NCBI GenBank assembly: GCA_902805675.1
Contig: CADCTA010000060.1
Span: 1-40,020 of the forward strand
Source of the DNA: an uncultured Chthoniobacterales bacterium
GTDB lineage: Bacteria > Verrucomicrobiota > Verrucomicrobiia > Chthoniobacterales > UBA10450
Direction of reading: 5' to 3'
Length of the DNA: 40,020 bases
Positions 31,711-39,964 of the stretch are shown in pieces. The notes beneath the pieces were generated by a model. That model did not search any database. It saw nothing but the letters and a program-made list of their open reading frames with translations, and was not told the DNA's origin. Position 1 is the first letter of the stretch; the number at the start of each line of letters is the position of its first letter. The position numbers were made by a program, and so were the translations under genes.

Positions 31711-34406
31711 CCTTTCCCGCCTGCGCGCTCTTCGGCGAGCCGCCGCGCGTAGGAGAGCGTGTCGATCGCATCGACGCTCTTGTCGCGGCGGATCGCTTTG
31801 ATGCGCGGAAAGCGCAGTGCGTATCCGCTGGCGTGGCGCGTGCTCGGTTGCACGGCGTCGAACGCGACCTCAAGCACCGTGTCCGGCTTCACTTCACGAT
31901 AGCGGCCGCGATCGACGATGGTGTTCTGCTTGAAGTGCTCGGTCAGCTCCGCGATCTCCACATCCGTCAATCCGCTGTACGCTTTCCCGATCGGCAGCAG
32001 TTCGCCGGTAGCATCGTCGCGCACTGCAAACGTGTAATCGCTCAGCACGTGATTGCGTTTGCCGTGCCCGAGCTCGGCCGCGACGACCACCACGTCCAGC
32101 GTTGCGAGCTCCTTCTTGAGCTTGAACCAGAACATCCCGCGGCGGCCGGGCGAGTAGAAGCTTTCCGGGTCCTTCACCATCAGGCCTTCGTTCATGCGTC
32201 GGCGCGCCAAGCCAAACGCCTGCTCGAGTTCCTCGGCCGAGTGGACGGGCGAAATGTCTGAGAGCTGAAACTGCGACGGCAGTTGCAAGGCGCGCAAGGC
32301 ATCGCGCCGTTCGCGCAGTGGCGATTTCAGTAACGATCGGCCGTCGAGCCAAACCAGATCAAACGCCACGAACACAACCGGCACGTCCGCAGAAGCGGTG
32401 TCGAACAAGTCGTGCCCGTGGTTCTTGCGACCCAGGCGCTTCTGCAAATCGAAGAAGGTCAGCTTGCGTCCGTGTTCAAAGGCCATGATCTCGCCATCGA
32501 GGATCACTTCCGATTCGAAGGAACGTGCGCGTTCCACGAGCTCGGGGAACTGATCCGTCATGCGGCGCAGATCGCGCGAGAAGATCTCCACGCGCTCGCG
32601 TCCGCGATGTAGCTGCGCACGGATCCCGTCGAACTTGTCCTCCACGTAAATCGTGTGCGCCGCGTCGTTCCCATCCGCGAAGCGTGTCCAGATTGCTTCC
32701 GCAGTCGGCTCGGGGCTGGCGAGCATGCACTTGATGGGGCGGAACAACGACAGCTCGGCCGTGCGCAGTTCGCCGCGTGACGCGAGCAGCGCGGTCTGCC
32801 CGATGTCGCCGAGCAGCATGTTGGCTTCTTTCACGTCGTCGAGCGGCGCCGCGAAAGCGCTGGCGATCGCTTCTTCGACAAGCCCTTCGCGCAGGCCTAT
32901 CCGCAGATCGCCCGTCAGGATCTTGACGAGGTATTGACCCTCGCGCGCGGAGAGTTTCGCGAGCCGCGACTGCAGCAGCTCGGTCTTGGCGACCGGACCT
33001 CGTGCCTTGTGCAAGCTATCGAGCAGCTGCTTCGACTCCACGAGCGTGAATGGCTCTGGTGACGTCCGCCCATCGAGCGCTTCGAAAGCCGTCTTACCGG
33101 CATCGCCATGGCTGCCGGCGATGCGGTGAAGATCTGAGTCGTGCAGCTTTGTGGCTGCGAGGGTGGCGCGAAAGATCACCGCCCACCCAACCTGCAACGT
33201 GCGCGGATCGCTCTGCGCGAAAGCCTTGCCCGTGAGGTAACGCGCCGCAATCGGAAGTTGCTCCGCATCGAGCGAGCGGAGGTAATCGGCGAGGAGCCGC
33301 ACCTTTGCCAGCTTTGCCGGAGTGGCGGCGATCGCTTCGCCGAGCTCCGCGAAGCGCGAGAACTCTGATTCGTTAGGCGTCTCGCTGGGCGGGACGTTTG
33401 CCGGCGCGAGACTCGCAGCGACAGCCGCCTTCGGCAGCATCAGCTCGAGCTGATTTTGCTGGCTCAACGCCCACGCCTCGACGCCGCGCTCCCGCAGATC
33501 GCGCGCGAACTCCGCCGCGAAACCATGCAATGTGAGAACGCGTTTCGGCTGCACCAGTTCCACATAGCGCACGAGATCCGTGTAGTCCGCGTGGTCGGAC
33601 AACGGAAACGCCGCATCGACCTGGTAGCGATATCGGGCGTTCGGATCCACCGCCCAACCGCTGATCATGGCGACGCGTTTGTTCGGGATCTTCTCGAGCA
33701 TGCGCGAGCGGTTCGCGCTGGGCGGACAGATCAGCACCTTGCCGGCGACGGCGTTCGCGTCGTAGCGCTCGTATTCGCAAAACGATTGGCCGAACTGCTC
33801 GTAGATGCGCGTCATCCGGAAGACGGAGCCGTGCAGCATCGGCGTCAGCCCCGCGCCCGCGAGCGAGCACAGAATTTCCTGCGCTTTGCCTAACGAGTAG
33901 CCGAGGAGCACCGGGACGGCGTTCTCCTCGAGCGCGTCACGGCAGAAGGCGACGATCTCCGCGATGACGTCTTCGGTTGGCGGCAGGCGATAACGCGGCA
34001 GGCCATACGTCGTCTCCATGATCAACGTATCTGCCTGCCGCCACTCGGTCGGCTCGGCGGAGCGGCCCGGGCGCAGCTTGAAGTCGCCGGTGTAGAGCAG
34101 CGAGCCTGCCTCGGTCTCGAGGTAGAACTGCGCGGAACCAAAGATGTGCCCGGCGGGCAGCAGCGTCAGGTTGAGGCCGCGGACAATGCCCGGCTCCCCA
34201 AACGGCACGATGTGCTCGTGCCGCTCGCCGGGCATTCGCGCCTGCATCAGGCGCGCGGTGCGTTCCGAGACAATAATCTCTTCGTGCGGTGCGATGTGGT
34301 CGCTGTGGGCGTGGGACACAAAAGCAAGCGGCTTCGCGTCCCAGGGATCCAGCCAGAGATCGTGCGCAGGCAGGTAAACGCCGCGATCATACCGCACCTC
34401 AATCAC
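31707..34406 (-). CDS. Fusion: metallo-beta-lactamase DNA exonuclease + ATP-dependent DNA ligase
   Basis: One 899-residue frame joins two proteins of the bacterial ligase-associated DNA damage response set. Residues 1-~330 are a beta-CASP-like metallo-beta-lactamase nuclease: HAHSDH at 32-37, PAGHIFGS at 84-91, TGDFK at 106-110, SDHADY at 270-275 and LHG at 293-295. A short linker (~331-350) leads to the ligase: a DNA-binding domain (~350-550), the nucleotidyltransferase with adenylated Lys591 in EDKFDGIR (KxDG), EGLMVKDPES, FWFKLKK, and an OB fold to the end (KPDTVLEVAFD, LRFPRIKAIR). The nuclease and ligase are normally separate neighbouring genes, with a helicase and PdeM. Those two genes are not seen here. 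The domain order, nuclease first, is complete with no internal stop. It is convergent with the DUF6600 gene and divergent from a hypothetical gene. Confidence 0.93.
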   Translation of the reverse strand: MIEVRYDRGVYLPAHDLWLDPWDAKPLAFVSHAHSDHIAPHEEIIVSERTARLMQARMPGERHEHIVPFGEPGIVRGLNLTLLPAGHIFGSAQFYLETEAGSLLYTGDFKLRPGRSAEPTEWRQADTLIMETTYGLPRYRLPPTEDVIAEIVAFCRDALEENAVPVLLGYSLGKAQEILCSLAGAGLTPMLHGSVFRMTRIYEQFGQSFCEYERYDANAVAGKVLICPPSANRSRMLEKIPNKRVAMISGWAVDPNARYRYQVDAAFPLSDHADYTDLVRYVELVQPKRVLTLHGFAAEFARDLRERGVEAWALSQQNQLELMLPKAAVAASLAPANVPPSETPNESEFSRFAELGEAIAATPAKLAKVRLLADYLRSLDAEQLPIAARYLTGKAFAQSDPRTLQVGWAVIFRATLAATKLHDSDLHRIAGSHGDAGKTAFEALDGRTSPEPFTLVESKQLLDSLHKARGPVAKTELLQSRLAKLSAREGQYLVKILTGDLRIGLREGLVEEAIASAFAAPLDDVKEANMLLGDIGQTALLASRGELRTAELSLFRPIKCMLASPEPTAEAIWTRFADGNDAAHTIYVEDKFDGIRAQLHRGRERVEIFSRDLRRMTDQFPELVERARSFESEVILDGEIMAFEHGRKLTFFDLQKRLGRKNHGHDLFDTASADVPVVFVAFDLVWLDGRSLLKSPLRERRDALRALQLPSQFQLSDISPVHSAEELEQAFGLARRRMNEGLMVKDPESFYSPGRRGMFWFKLKKELATLDVVVVAAELGHGKRNHVLSDYTFAVRDDATGELLPIGKAYSGLTDVEIAELTEHFKQNTIVDRGRYREVKPDTVLEVAFDAVQPSTRHASGYALRFPRIKAIRRDKSVDAIDTLSYARRLAEERAGGKG

Positions 34407-34572
34407 GCTCGTAATTACGCGCGGAATGCGCCGAACGAAACCTGCGATGAGTGTTCACCGCCAAGCGGCGGGCACGTGGCCGCCGGCTCGCTGCGTCACG
34501 ACACCACGCCGGCGGGTCCGGTGTGGCCGGTGCGCATTGACACTGCGAGCCCGACACGGTTGGATACGCGCG

Positions 34573-35130
34573 ATGAAGTTGTGGACCGGTATCGTCGCGC
34601 TCGTCGTATTGGGGCTCGCTCACGTTGATGCCGCGAAGTTTCCTGGCGCGGCGAATGACTTTCGCCAACTGAAGGAAGCGACCCCGCTGCCGAAAGCACT
34701 GGATCCCGCTTTCGAATTCCGAAAGACGAAGCTCTTCTTCCTCGGCGATGCGCCGGGGCCAACCCGCGGCCGCGGCTTCACCGGAGGAGCGGTCCGCGAT
34801 CCGGCGATCGGATTCGAGGGAGCGTACCGGCTGCATGGCGCCGTCACCGGGCTGGATCAACGCCGCCGGTTTGGCCACTATTTCGATTTCTTTTGGCGCG
34901 TGAAGCGGTCCGCCAACGTGATCGTACGGCTCGAATATCGGCAGCAGACTTTGCGCTCGTTCACTCAGGCGCGGGAGGTCAGCTACGCAAACGTGAAGGG
35001 CAGTACCAAGACGGCCTTTGCGGTGATCGGCGACGATTTTTTCGCGGACGGGCGCGTCACCGCCTGGCGCTGTCTCCTGATCGAGAACGGAAGAATCGTG
35101 GCCGAAGACCGATCGTTCCTGTGGCGGTGA
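34573..35130 (+). CDS. Secreted hypothetical protein
   Basis: A 185-residue product that I do not recognise. It has a signal peptide (MKLWTGIVALVVLGLAHVDA), followed by a soluble basic domain with no cysteines apart from one near the end. The phrases YRLHGAVTGLDQRRRFGHYFDFFW and RVTAWRCLLIENGRIVAEDRSFLW suggest a compact beta-rich fold, but I assign no family. I chose the ATG at 34573 because the frame upstream to 34426 has no protein-like features. It is divergent from the exonuclease-ligase gene and precedes a strong promoter for the STAS gene. Confidence 0.65.
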   Translation: MKLWTGIVALVVLGLAHVDAAKFPGAANDFRQLKEATPLPKALDPAFEFRKTKLFFLGDAPGPTRGRGFTGGAVRDPAIGFEGAYRLHGAVTGLDQRRRFGHYFDFFWRVKRSANVIVRLEYRQQTLRSFTQAREVSYANVKGSTKTAFAVIGDDFFADGRVTAWRCLLIENGRIVAEDRSFLWR

Positions 35131-35211
35131 GAACCGAACCGGGAGGCGGATGCGCGACACCGCGAGCCGGCTGTGCTCGCAATCTGCGGACCTGCTGACG
35201 GGGTGCGAGGT

Positions 35212-35239
35212 TTGACACTGCCAAGCCCGATCTTATAGT
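35212..35239 (+). promoter_or_regulatory. Strong sigma70-type promoter for the STAS-rsbU-grpE group
   Basis: A perfect -35 TTGACA (35212-35217) and -10 TATAGT (35234-35239) are separated by 16 bases. The expected start of transcription is about 35246. GAAGG (35245-35249) then gives a Shine-Dalgarno sequence 8 bases before the GTG start at 35258, so the RNA start and the ribosome site nearly coincide. This is the best promoter seen in the window. Confidence 0.65.
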
Positions 35240-35257
35240 TTTTCGAAGGTCAATTTC

Positions 35258-35770
35258 GTGCAGTCATCAATCCAAGTCGGAGTCAACGGCCAGGCAGTTT
35301 GGGTCAAGGTCGAAGGCAAAGGCAACTTCCTGAACAGTGGAAATCTCAAGGAGTTCGCCAAGGAGATGGTGAACCGCGGGTATCGCGAATTCGTGGTCGA
35401 CCTTGAGAATTGCGCCATGATGGACTCGACTTTCATGGGCACGCTGGCCGGCGTGGCGCTGCGCCTGAAGGAGCTCGGCCACGGTCATCTTCATGTCATC
35501 CACTGTGGGCAGCGCAGCCGTGATCTGCTGACCGGCCTGGGGCTCGATCAGATTTTCCACATCCACACGGAGGGCACCGGCACGCCCGATTACCACGAGC
35601 TGCCGAACACGCCGCCTGGTGAGCCATCTGTGCAAAAGCAACGCCAGGCCCAGCAGATGCTCGACGCCCACGAGGCGCTCTGCGAGGCAGCGCCCGAGAA
35701 TTTTTCGCGGTTCAAAGACGTTCTCGATTATCTAAAGCAAGACCTCCAGCAAGAGCCCGCGAAGAAGTAG
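35258..35770 (+). CDS. STAS domain anti-sigma factor antagonist with C-terminal extension
   Basis: A 170-residue protein. The STAS domain (~1-105) has the phosphorylation-site region CAMMDSTFMGTLAG, with Ser57 in the DST position, and FVVDLENC before it. A Pro-rich linker and a helical C-terminal end (KQRQAQQMLDAHEALCEAAPENF) are additions to the usual ~110-residue form. STAS proteins bind anti-sigma kinases when unphosphorylated. It starts at a GTG with a clear GAAGG Shine-Dalgarno sequence and has a strong promoter. The PP2C phosphatase 14 bases downstream is its likely partner. No anti-sigma kinase gene is in the window. Confidence 0.88.
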   Translation: MQSSIQVGVNGQAVWVKVEGKGNFLNSGNLKEFAKEMVNRGYREFVVDLENCAMMDSTFMGTLAGVALRLKELGHGHLHVIHCGQRSRDLLTGLGLDQIFHIHTEGTGTPDYHELPNTPPGEPSVQKQRQAQQMLDAHEALCEAAPENFSRFKDVLDYLKQDLQQEPAKK

Positions 35771-35784
35771 TCTGGGCCTGATCT

Positions 35785-37221
35785 ATGTGGCCGTATCTAC
35801 TTGCCGGGCTGCTTGTCGCCTGTGCCGCAGGATGGGTCTGGACGTGGCGCCGGCAGGCCGAGCGCATTCGTCAGCTCGAGCGGTCTAACGAGGAGATCCA
35901 GGTCGAGGAGACGCTGGTCTTCGACTTCCTGCACGGTCTCGGCGCCGCCTTCACCGAGACCATCCGCGCCGCCGATCTCCACCGCCTCATCGTCGAAGGC
36001 GGGACCCGGATCCTCGATGCGCATGGCGGCGCACTCTACGTCATCGAACGCGGCGGCGCGCGGCTCCTGCCGGCGTTCATCTCGAAAGGCTGCCCGCCGC
36101 TGGTCGAGATCCCTGCTCATATCATCCAGCAGGCGTCGTCGACGCCGGTCGCGCTCGACAGCTACCTGCGGACCCACAACGTCGAGGTGGGCGAAGGAAT
36201 CATCGGAACCGCATGGCAAACCGAGCAGCCGCTGCTTCTGGTCGATGTCGCGGACGCGCCCGAGCTCGCGAAGCTGCGCGGCACCACGCTCGCCACCACG
36301 TCTGTCATGGTCACGCCGCTGCTCTACGGGAAGCAGAACATGGGCGTGCTCGCGCTCGGGAATGGGCCGATGAGCGCGCCCTTCACGCAGAGCGACTTCG
36401 TCGTCTTCAAGTCGATCGCCGAGCAGTCCGCCTTCGCGCTCTACAACGCCGTCATCTACTCCGAGGCGAACGAAAAGAAGCGCCTCGACCATGACCTGCA
36501 GATCGCGCGCGAGATCCAGCGCATCATGCTCCCGGCGGAGTCGCCGAGCGTCGATGGCTTCGAAATCGCCGGGCTCAATATCCCGGCCAGCCAGGTGAGC
36601 GGCGATTACTTCGACTACATCACGGTCGACGACGAGCGGCTCGGCGTCGCCATTGCCGACGTCTCAGGCAAGGGCGTGCCGGCTTCGCTCATCATGGCGA
36701 TCTGCCGCAGCGTGCTGCGCAGCCAGGCGGCGGATAATCCATCACCCTCCGAGGTGCTGAAGAAGGTGAACCGGCAGCTCTATCCGGACATCAAGGAAGA
36801 CATGTTCATCAGCATGGCTTACCTCATTCTCGATCACGTCCGCGCCACCGTGACCCTCTCGCGCGCCGGGCACGATGCGCCGCTTCTTTACCGCAGCTCG
36901 ACGCGTGAATTGACCCCCGTGAAGCCGCCCGGCCTGGTCCTCGGAATTGACAGCGGAAGCGTGTTCGATAGGATCACGAACGACCTCGCCGTTCCCCTCG
37001 AACGCGACGACTGCCTGATCCTTTACACCGACGGCGTCACGGAAGCGCTCGACGGAAACGGGGATGAATTTGGGCTCGAGCGCGCCGTGCATTCCGTCCA
37101 GGCAAGCGCACCGAGCGGCGCTCAGGCGATCATCGATCGATTGATCGACGACGTGCGCAGCTTCGTCGGGTCGACACCGCAGAACGACGACATCACTTTA
37201 ATCGCAATCCGCAAGACATGA
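35785..37221 (+). CDS. GAF-PP2C (RsbU-like) serine phosphatase
   Basis: A 478-residue protein. An N-terminal membrane segment (PYLLAGLLVACAAGWVW) and a short coiled coil precede a GAF domain (~45-220). A linker helix (EKKRLDHDLQIAREIQRIMLP) leads to the PP2C/SpoIIE phosphatase (~250-478). Metal-binding motifs are SGDYFDY, ADVSGKGVPASLIMA, SRAGHDAPLL, YTDGVTEA and a terminal NDDITLIAI. It is expected to dephosphorylate the STAS protein encoded just upstream in response to a GAF ligand or redox signal. Its stop overlaps the grpE start in ATGA, so grpE translation is coupled to it. Confidence 0.92.
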   Translation: MWPYLLAGLLVACAAGWVWTWRRQAERIRQLERSNEEIQVEETLVFDFLHGLGAAFTETIRAADLHRLIVEGGTRILDAHGGALYVIERGGARLLPAFISKGCPPLVEIPAHIIQQASSTPVALDSYLRTHNVEVGEGIIGTAWQTEQPLLLVDVADAPELAKLRGTTLATTSVMVTPLLYGKQNMGVLALGNGPMSAPFTQSDFVVFKSIAEQSAFALYNAVIYSEANEKKRLDHDLQIAREIQRIMLPAESPSVDGFEIAGLNIPASQVSGDYFDYITVDDERLGVAIADVSGKGVPASLIMAICRSVLRSQAADNPSPSEVLKKVNRQLYPDIKEDMFISMAYLILDHVRATVTLSRAGHDAPLLYRSSTRELTPVKPPGLVLGIDSGSVFDRITNDLAVPLERDDCLILYTDGVTEALDGNGDEFGLERAVHSVQASAPSGAQAIIDRLIDDVRSFVGSTPQNDDITLIAIRKT

Positions 37222-37748
37222 GCACGACGCCGCAGACTGATACGCCAGAGGAAGCCGCCGATATGGTGGAGAACGATGGAGCCGAGCAGGATCCCACCGC
37301 CACGATGCAGGCGGACCTCGATCGGTTCCGCGACCTCGCGCTCCGCAGCCAGGCCGATTTCGATAACTACAAGAAGCGCGCCGCACGCGAGAAGGAAGAG
37401 GCGATTAAGTTTGCCAACGCTTCGTTACTCGAGCGGCTGATCGCGATCGTCGATAATTTCGAGCTTGGGCTAAGCGCCGCGCGCGCCGAGGGCGAGGGCT
37501 CGCCGATTTACTCCGGCATGAGCATGGTGTTGAAGCAGCTGAGCGACTTCCTCGCGGACAACGGGCTGCAGCCGATCGATGCCGAGGGGCAGAAATTCGA
37601 TCCGAACCTCCACGAAGCCATCGCGCATGAGCCGAGCGCCGACGTACCGGAAGGCACCGTCGTTCGGCAGACGCGCCGCGGGTATCGGCTCAAGGAGCGC
37701 CTGCTGCGCCCCTCGAGCGTCGTCGTTTCCAGTGGGGCCGGGAAGTAA
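37218..37748 (+). CDS. grpE: GrpE nucleotide exchange factor
   Basis: The 176-residue product has an acidic N-terminal region, then the long helical dimer part (DLDRFRDLALRSQADFDNYKKRAAREKEE). The beta domain contains FDPNLHEAI and ends with VVRQTRRGYRLKERLLRPSSVVVS, the GrpE signature. GrpE exchanges ADP for ATP on DnaK in the cytoplasm. The start is the ATG at 37218, in an ATGA overlap with the phosphatase gene. dnaJ follows after an inverted repeat. dnaK and hrcA are not in the window, and no CIRCE-like operator is seen. Confidence 0.95.
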   Translation: MSTTPQTDTPEEAADMVENDGAEQDPTATMQADLDRFRDLALRSQADFDNYKKRAAREKEEAIKFANASLLERLIAIVDNFELGLSAARAEGEGSPIYSGMSMVLKQLSDFLADNGLQPIDAEGQKFDPNLHEAIAHEPSADVPEGTVVRQTRRGYRLKERLLRPSSVVVSSGAGK

Positions 37749-37756
37749 GCCCTGCC

Positions 37757-37869
37757 GTCATTCCGAGCGCAGTGAAACGAAGTGGAACGCAGTCGAGGAA
37801 CCCCGTGGCGATGCCGATCGTTACTGCCTCGGGATCCTTCGACTCCGCTAGCGCTCCGCTCAGGATGAC
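37757..37869. repeat. Inverted repeat with GTCAT...ATGAC ends (family B, copy 2)
   Basis: The ends GTCATTCCGAG (37757-37767) and CAGGATGAC (37861-37869) are imperfect inverted copies. CCTTCGACTCCGCT lies inside the right arm, and GCAGTCGAGGA in the left arm pairs with the TCCTTCGACT-type right arm. The element fills nearly the whole space between grpE and dnaJ, ending 8 bases before the dnaJ ATG. It is related to 4060-4181. Confidence 0.75.
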
Positions 37870-37877
37870 CCTGTAAC

Positions 37878-39044
37878 ATGGCCACCACGAAACGCGATTA
37901 CTACGAGGTCCTCTCCGTCACGCGAGAGGCTACGGAGGACGAGATCAAGCGCTCCTATCGCAAGCTCGCGGTCAAATTCCACCCGGACAAAAACCCCGGC
38001 GACACCACCGCGGAGGAGAAGTTCAAGGAGCTCGGTGAAGCGTACGACGTGCTCATGGATGAGAACAAGCGCGCCGCCTACGATCGCTACGGGCATGCCG
38101 CGTTCGCGCAAGGCACCGCAGGCCCCGGCCGCGGCGGCGGCGGCTTCCACGACCCGTTCGATATTTTTCGCGAGGTCTTCAGCGGCGCCGGTGGCGGTGG
38201 GGGAATGGGCGGCGGCGGCATCTTCGAGACGTTCTTCGGCGGTGGCGCGCAGGTCGATCGCGAAGGGCGGCAGCGCGGCTCCGATCTGCGCTACGACATG
38301 CAGATCACGCTCGAGGAAGCAGCCTTCGGCGTGGAGAAGGAGATCGAGGTCCGCAAGCTCGACACCTGCACCAAGTGCGAAGGCAAAGGCGCCGAGGCCG
38401 GCTCCCGCGCGATCAATTGCCCGACCTGCCAGGGCCGCGGTCAGGTGATCAGCTCCCGCGGATTCTTCCAGGTCTCGCAGACCTGCCCGCGCTGCCGCGG
38501 CGTGGGCCAGATCATCGAGAAGCCCTGCCGCGCATGCGACGGCGAGGGGCGCGTCGAAAAGATGAGCCGCATCAAGCTCAAGATCCCAGCCGGCATCGCG
38601 GAAGGTTCGCGCCTCCGCTCCTCGCGTAACGGCGAGGCCGGCATCCGCGGCGGCCCGCCCGGCGACCTCTACGTCGTCATCCACGTGAAGGAGCACGAGA
38701 TCTTCCAGCGCGACGAGGACAACCTCTACTGCGAGCTGCCGATCTCCTTCACCCTCGCGGCGCTCGGCGGCGAGATCGCGGTCCCGACGCTCGAAGGCAA
38801 GGCGAACCTGAAAGTGCCCGCCGGCACGCAGAGCGGCCAGATTTTCAAGCTGCGCGACAAAGGCATCATGAACGTGAACGGTCGCGACCGCGGCGACCTC
38901 CTCGCACGCGTGGTCGTCGAAGTGCCGACGCGGCTGAACAGCGAGCAACGCCAGAAGCTCGAGGAATTCGCCGAGCTCTGCGGCGACGAAAACACGCCGC
39001 TGCACAAGGGTTTCTTCGACCGCGCGAAGGATTTCTTCCGCTAG
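37878..39044 (+). CDS. dnaJ: Chaperone DnaJ
   Basis: A complete 388-residue DnaJ of type I. The J domain has HPD at 35-37 (KFHPDKNP). A Gly/Phe-rich region follows at about 82-125. Four zinc-binding CxxCxGxG motifs are at 164-171 (CTKCEGKG), 181-188 (CPTCQGRG), 203-210 (CPRCRGVG) and 217-224 (CRACDGEG). The substrate-binding beta domains follow. DnaJ delivers substrates to DnaK and stimulates its ATPase. The ATG at 37878 has no Shine-Dalgarno sequence, because the repeat element ends 8 bases upstream. It probably belongs to the grpE transcript. Confidence 0.96.
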   Translation: MATTKRDYYEVLSVTREATEDEIKRSYRKLAVKFHPDKNPGDTTAEEKFKELGEAYDVLMDENKRAAYDRYGHAAFAQGTAGPGRGGGGFHDPFDIFREVFSGAGGGGGMGGGGIFETFFGGGAQVDREGRQRGSDLRYDMQITLEEAAFGVEKEIEVRKLDTCTKCEGKGAEAGSRAINCPTCQGRGQVISSRGFFQVSQTCPRCRGVGQIIEKPCRACDGEGRVEKMSRIKLKIPAGIAEGSRLRSSRNGEAGIRGGPPGDLYVVIHVKEHEIFQRDEDNLYCELPISFTLAALGGEIAVPTLEGKANLKVPAGTQSGQIFKLRDKGIMNVNGRDRGDLLARVVVEVPTRLNSEQRQKLEEFAELCGDENTPLHKGFFDRAKDFFR

Positions 39045-39048
39045 GAAC

Positions 39049-39175
39049 CGTCGAACGTCGAACGTCGAACGTCGAACGAAGCGCTGCTTCAGAGGCGCGC
39101 CGCCGCGCTGCTCTGTATCAACCACGCGCCGCCTCTGAGTTCGGCGTTGGACGTTCGACGTTCAGCGTTCGACGT
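39049..39175. repeat. Heptamer tract plus inverted repeat (family G)
   Basis: Four exact CGTCGAA heptamers (39049-39076) begin 4 bases after the dnaJ stop. At 39143-39175 the inverse TTCGACG-type units recur in degenerate form, and TCAGAGGCG (39089-39097) pairs roughly with GCCTCTGA (39131-39138). The whole is a large imperfect hairpin filling the dnaJ-rsmE gap. It is not a CRISPR: the units are seven bases and there are no spacers. Confidence 0.75.
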
Positions 39176-39193
39176 TTGCCCCTTCTTCTTCAG

Positions 39194-39964
39194 ATGCACC
39201 GCTTCTACATCCCGCCCGCAGAATGGAACCCTGCCGCCCTGCGCCTAACCGGCTCTGAGGCGCACCACGCGCGGAGCGTCCTCCGCATGCAGCCGGGCGA
39301 CAAAGCCGTCCTCTTCAATGGACGCGGCCGCGAAGTCACGGCGGAGATCACTGCAGTCGCCGGACGCGACCTCGAGCTGCGCAAGCTGCACGAAGCCGCC
39401 ACGCCTCCGCTCCGTTGCCGCATCACCCTCGGCCAGGCGATCCCGAAAGGGAAAAACATGGACCTGATCGTGCAGAAAGCCGTCGAGATCGGCGCGGCCG
39501 AGATCATCCCGATCATCTCGGATCGCACCATCGTCCGCCTAGACGCCGATGACGCCGCGCAGAAGCAATCGAAGTGGCAGACGGTCGCGATCGAAGCCGC
39601 CAAGCAATGCGGCCAGAACTGGCTGCCCGAAGTGGGGACGCCGCGCACGGTGGCGCAGTTTTTCGGCGAACGCCCGCGCTTCGATCTTCAGCTTATCGGC
39701 TCATTGCAAGGAGACGCGCTGCACCTGAAAAAGATCCTCGCCGAGCACGGCGACCGGCCGGCCCACGTCCTTATGCTCATCGGCCCAGAGGGCGATTTCA
39801 CGCCCGCCGAGCTGAATCTGGCGCGCAGCCACGGCTGCCGGCCGATTACGCTTGGGCCAATCATTCTGCGGGTGGAGACGGCGGCGATTTACTGCCTCAG
39901 CGTGTTGTCGTATGAGCTGCTCGGCTGCCCCTGTGAGTCGACACAGAAAAGTCACAGGAAATAG
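39194..39964 (+). CDS. rsmE: 16S rRNA (uracil1498-N3)-methyltransferase
   Basis: Methylates U1498 of 16S rRNA, using SAM. The 256-residue length fits RsmE. The N-terminal PUA-like domain has HHARSVLRMQPGD. The SPOUT (knotted) domain follows with GQAIPKGKNMDLIVQKAVEIG, then IGPEGDFTPAEL and the knot residues LGPIILRVETAAIYCL at the end. I chose ATG 39194 because it aligns with the family start MHRFYIP. The frame is open to a TTG at 39176, inside the repeat. The dnaJ-rsmE order is common in bacteria. Only about 56 bases remain after the stop, with nothing recognisable. Confidence 0.95.
   Translation: MHRFYIPPAEWNPAALRLTGSEAHHARSVLRMQPGDKAVLFNGRGREVTAEITAVAGRDLELRKLHEAATPPLRCRITLGQAIPKGKNMDLIVQKAVEIGAAEIIPIISDRTIVRLDADDAAQKQSKWQTVAIEAAKQCGQNWLPEVGTPRTVAQFFGERPRFDLQLIGSLQGDALHLKKILAEHGDRPAHVLMLIGPEGDFTPAELNLARSHGCRPITLGPIILRVETAAIYCLSVLSYELLGCPCESTQKSHRK

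Noticed and set aside
37218-39044. Search for a CIRCE heat-shock operator at grpE/dnaJ
   Set aside because: No TTAGCACTC-type inverted repeat is seen upstream of the STAS gene, grpE or dnaJ.
37860-39125. A 421-codon frame antisense to dnaJ
   Set aside because: DnaJ on the plus strand is unambiguous (HPD and four zinc motifs). The antisense product is low complexity.
39049-39175. Possible CRISPR-like array
   Set aside because: The units are seven bases with no spacers, and no cas genes are present. It is a heptamer tract with an inverted arm.
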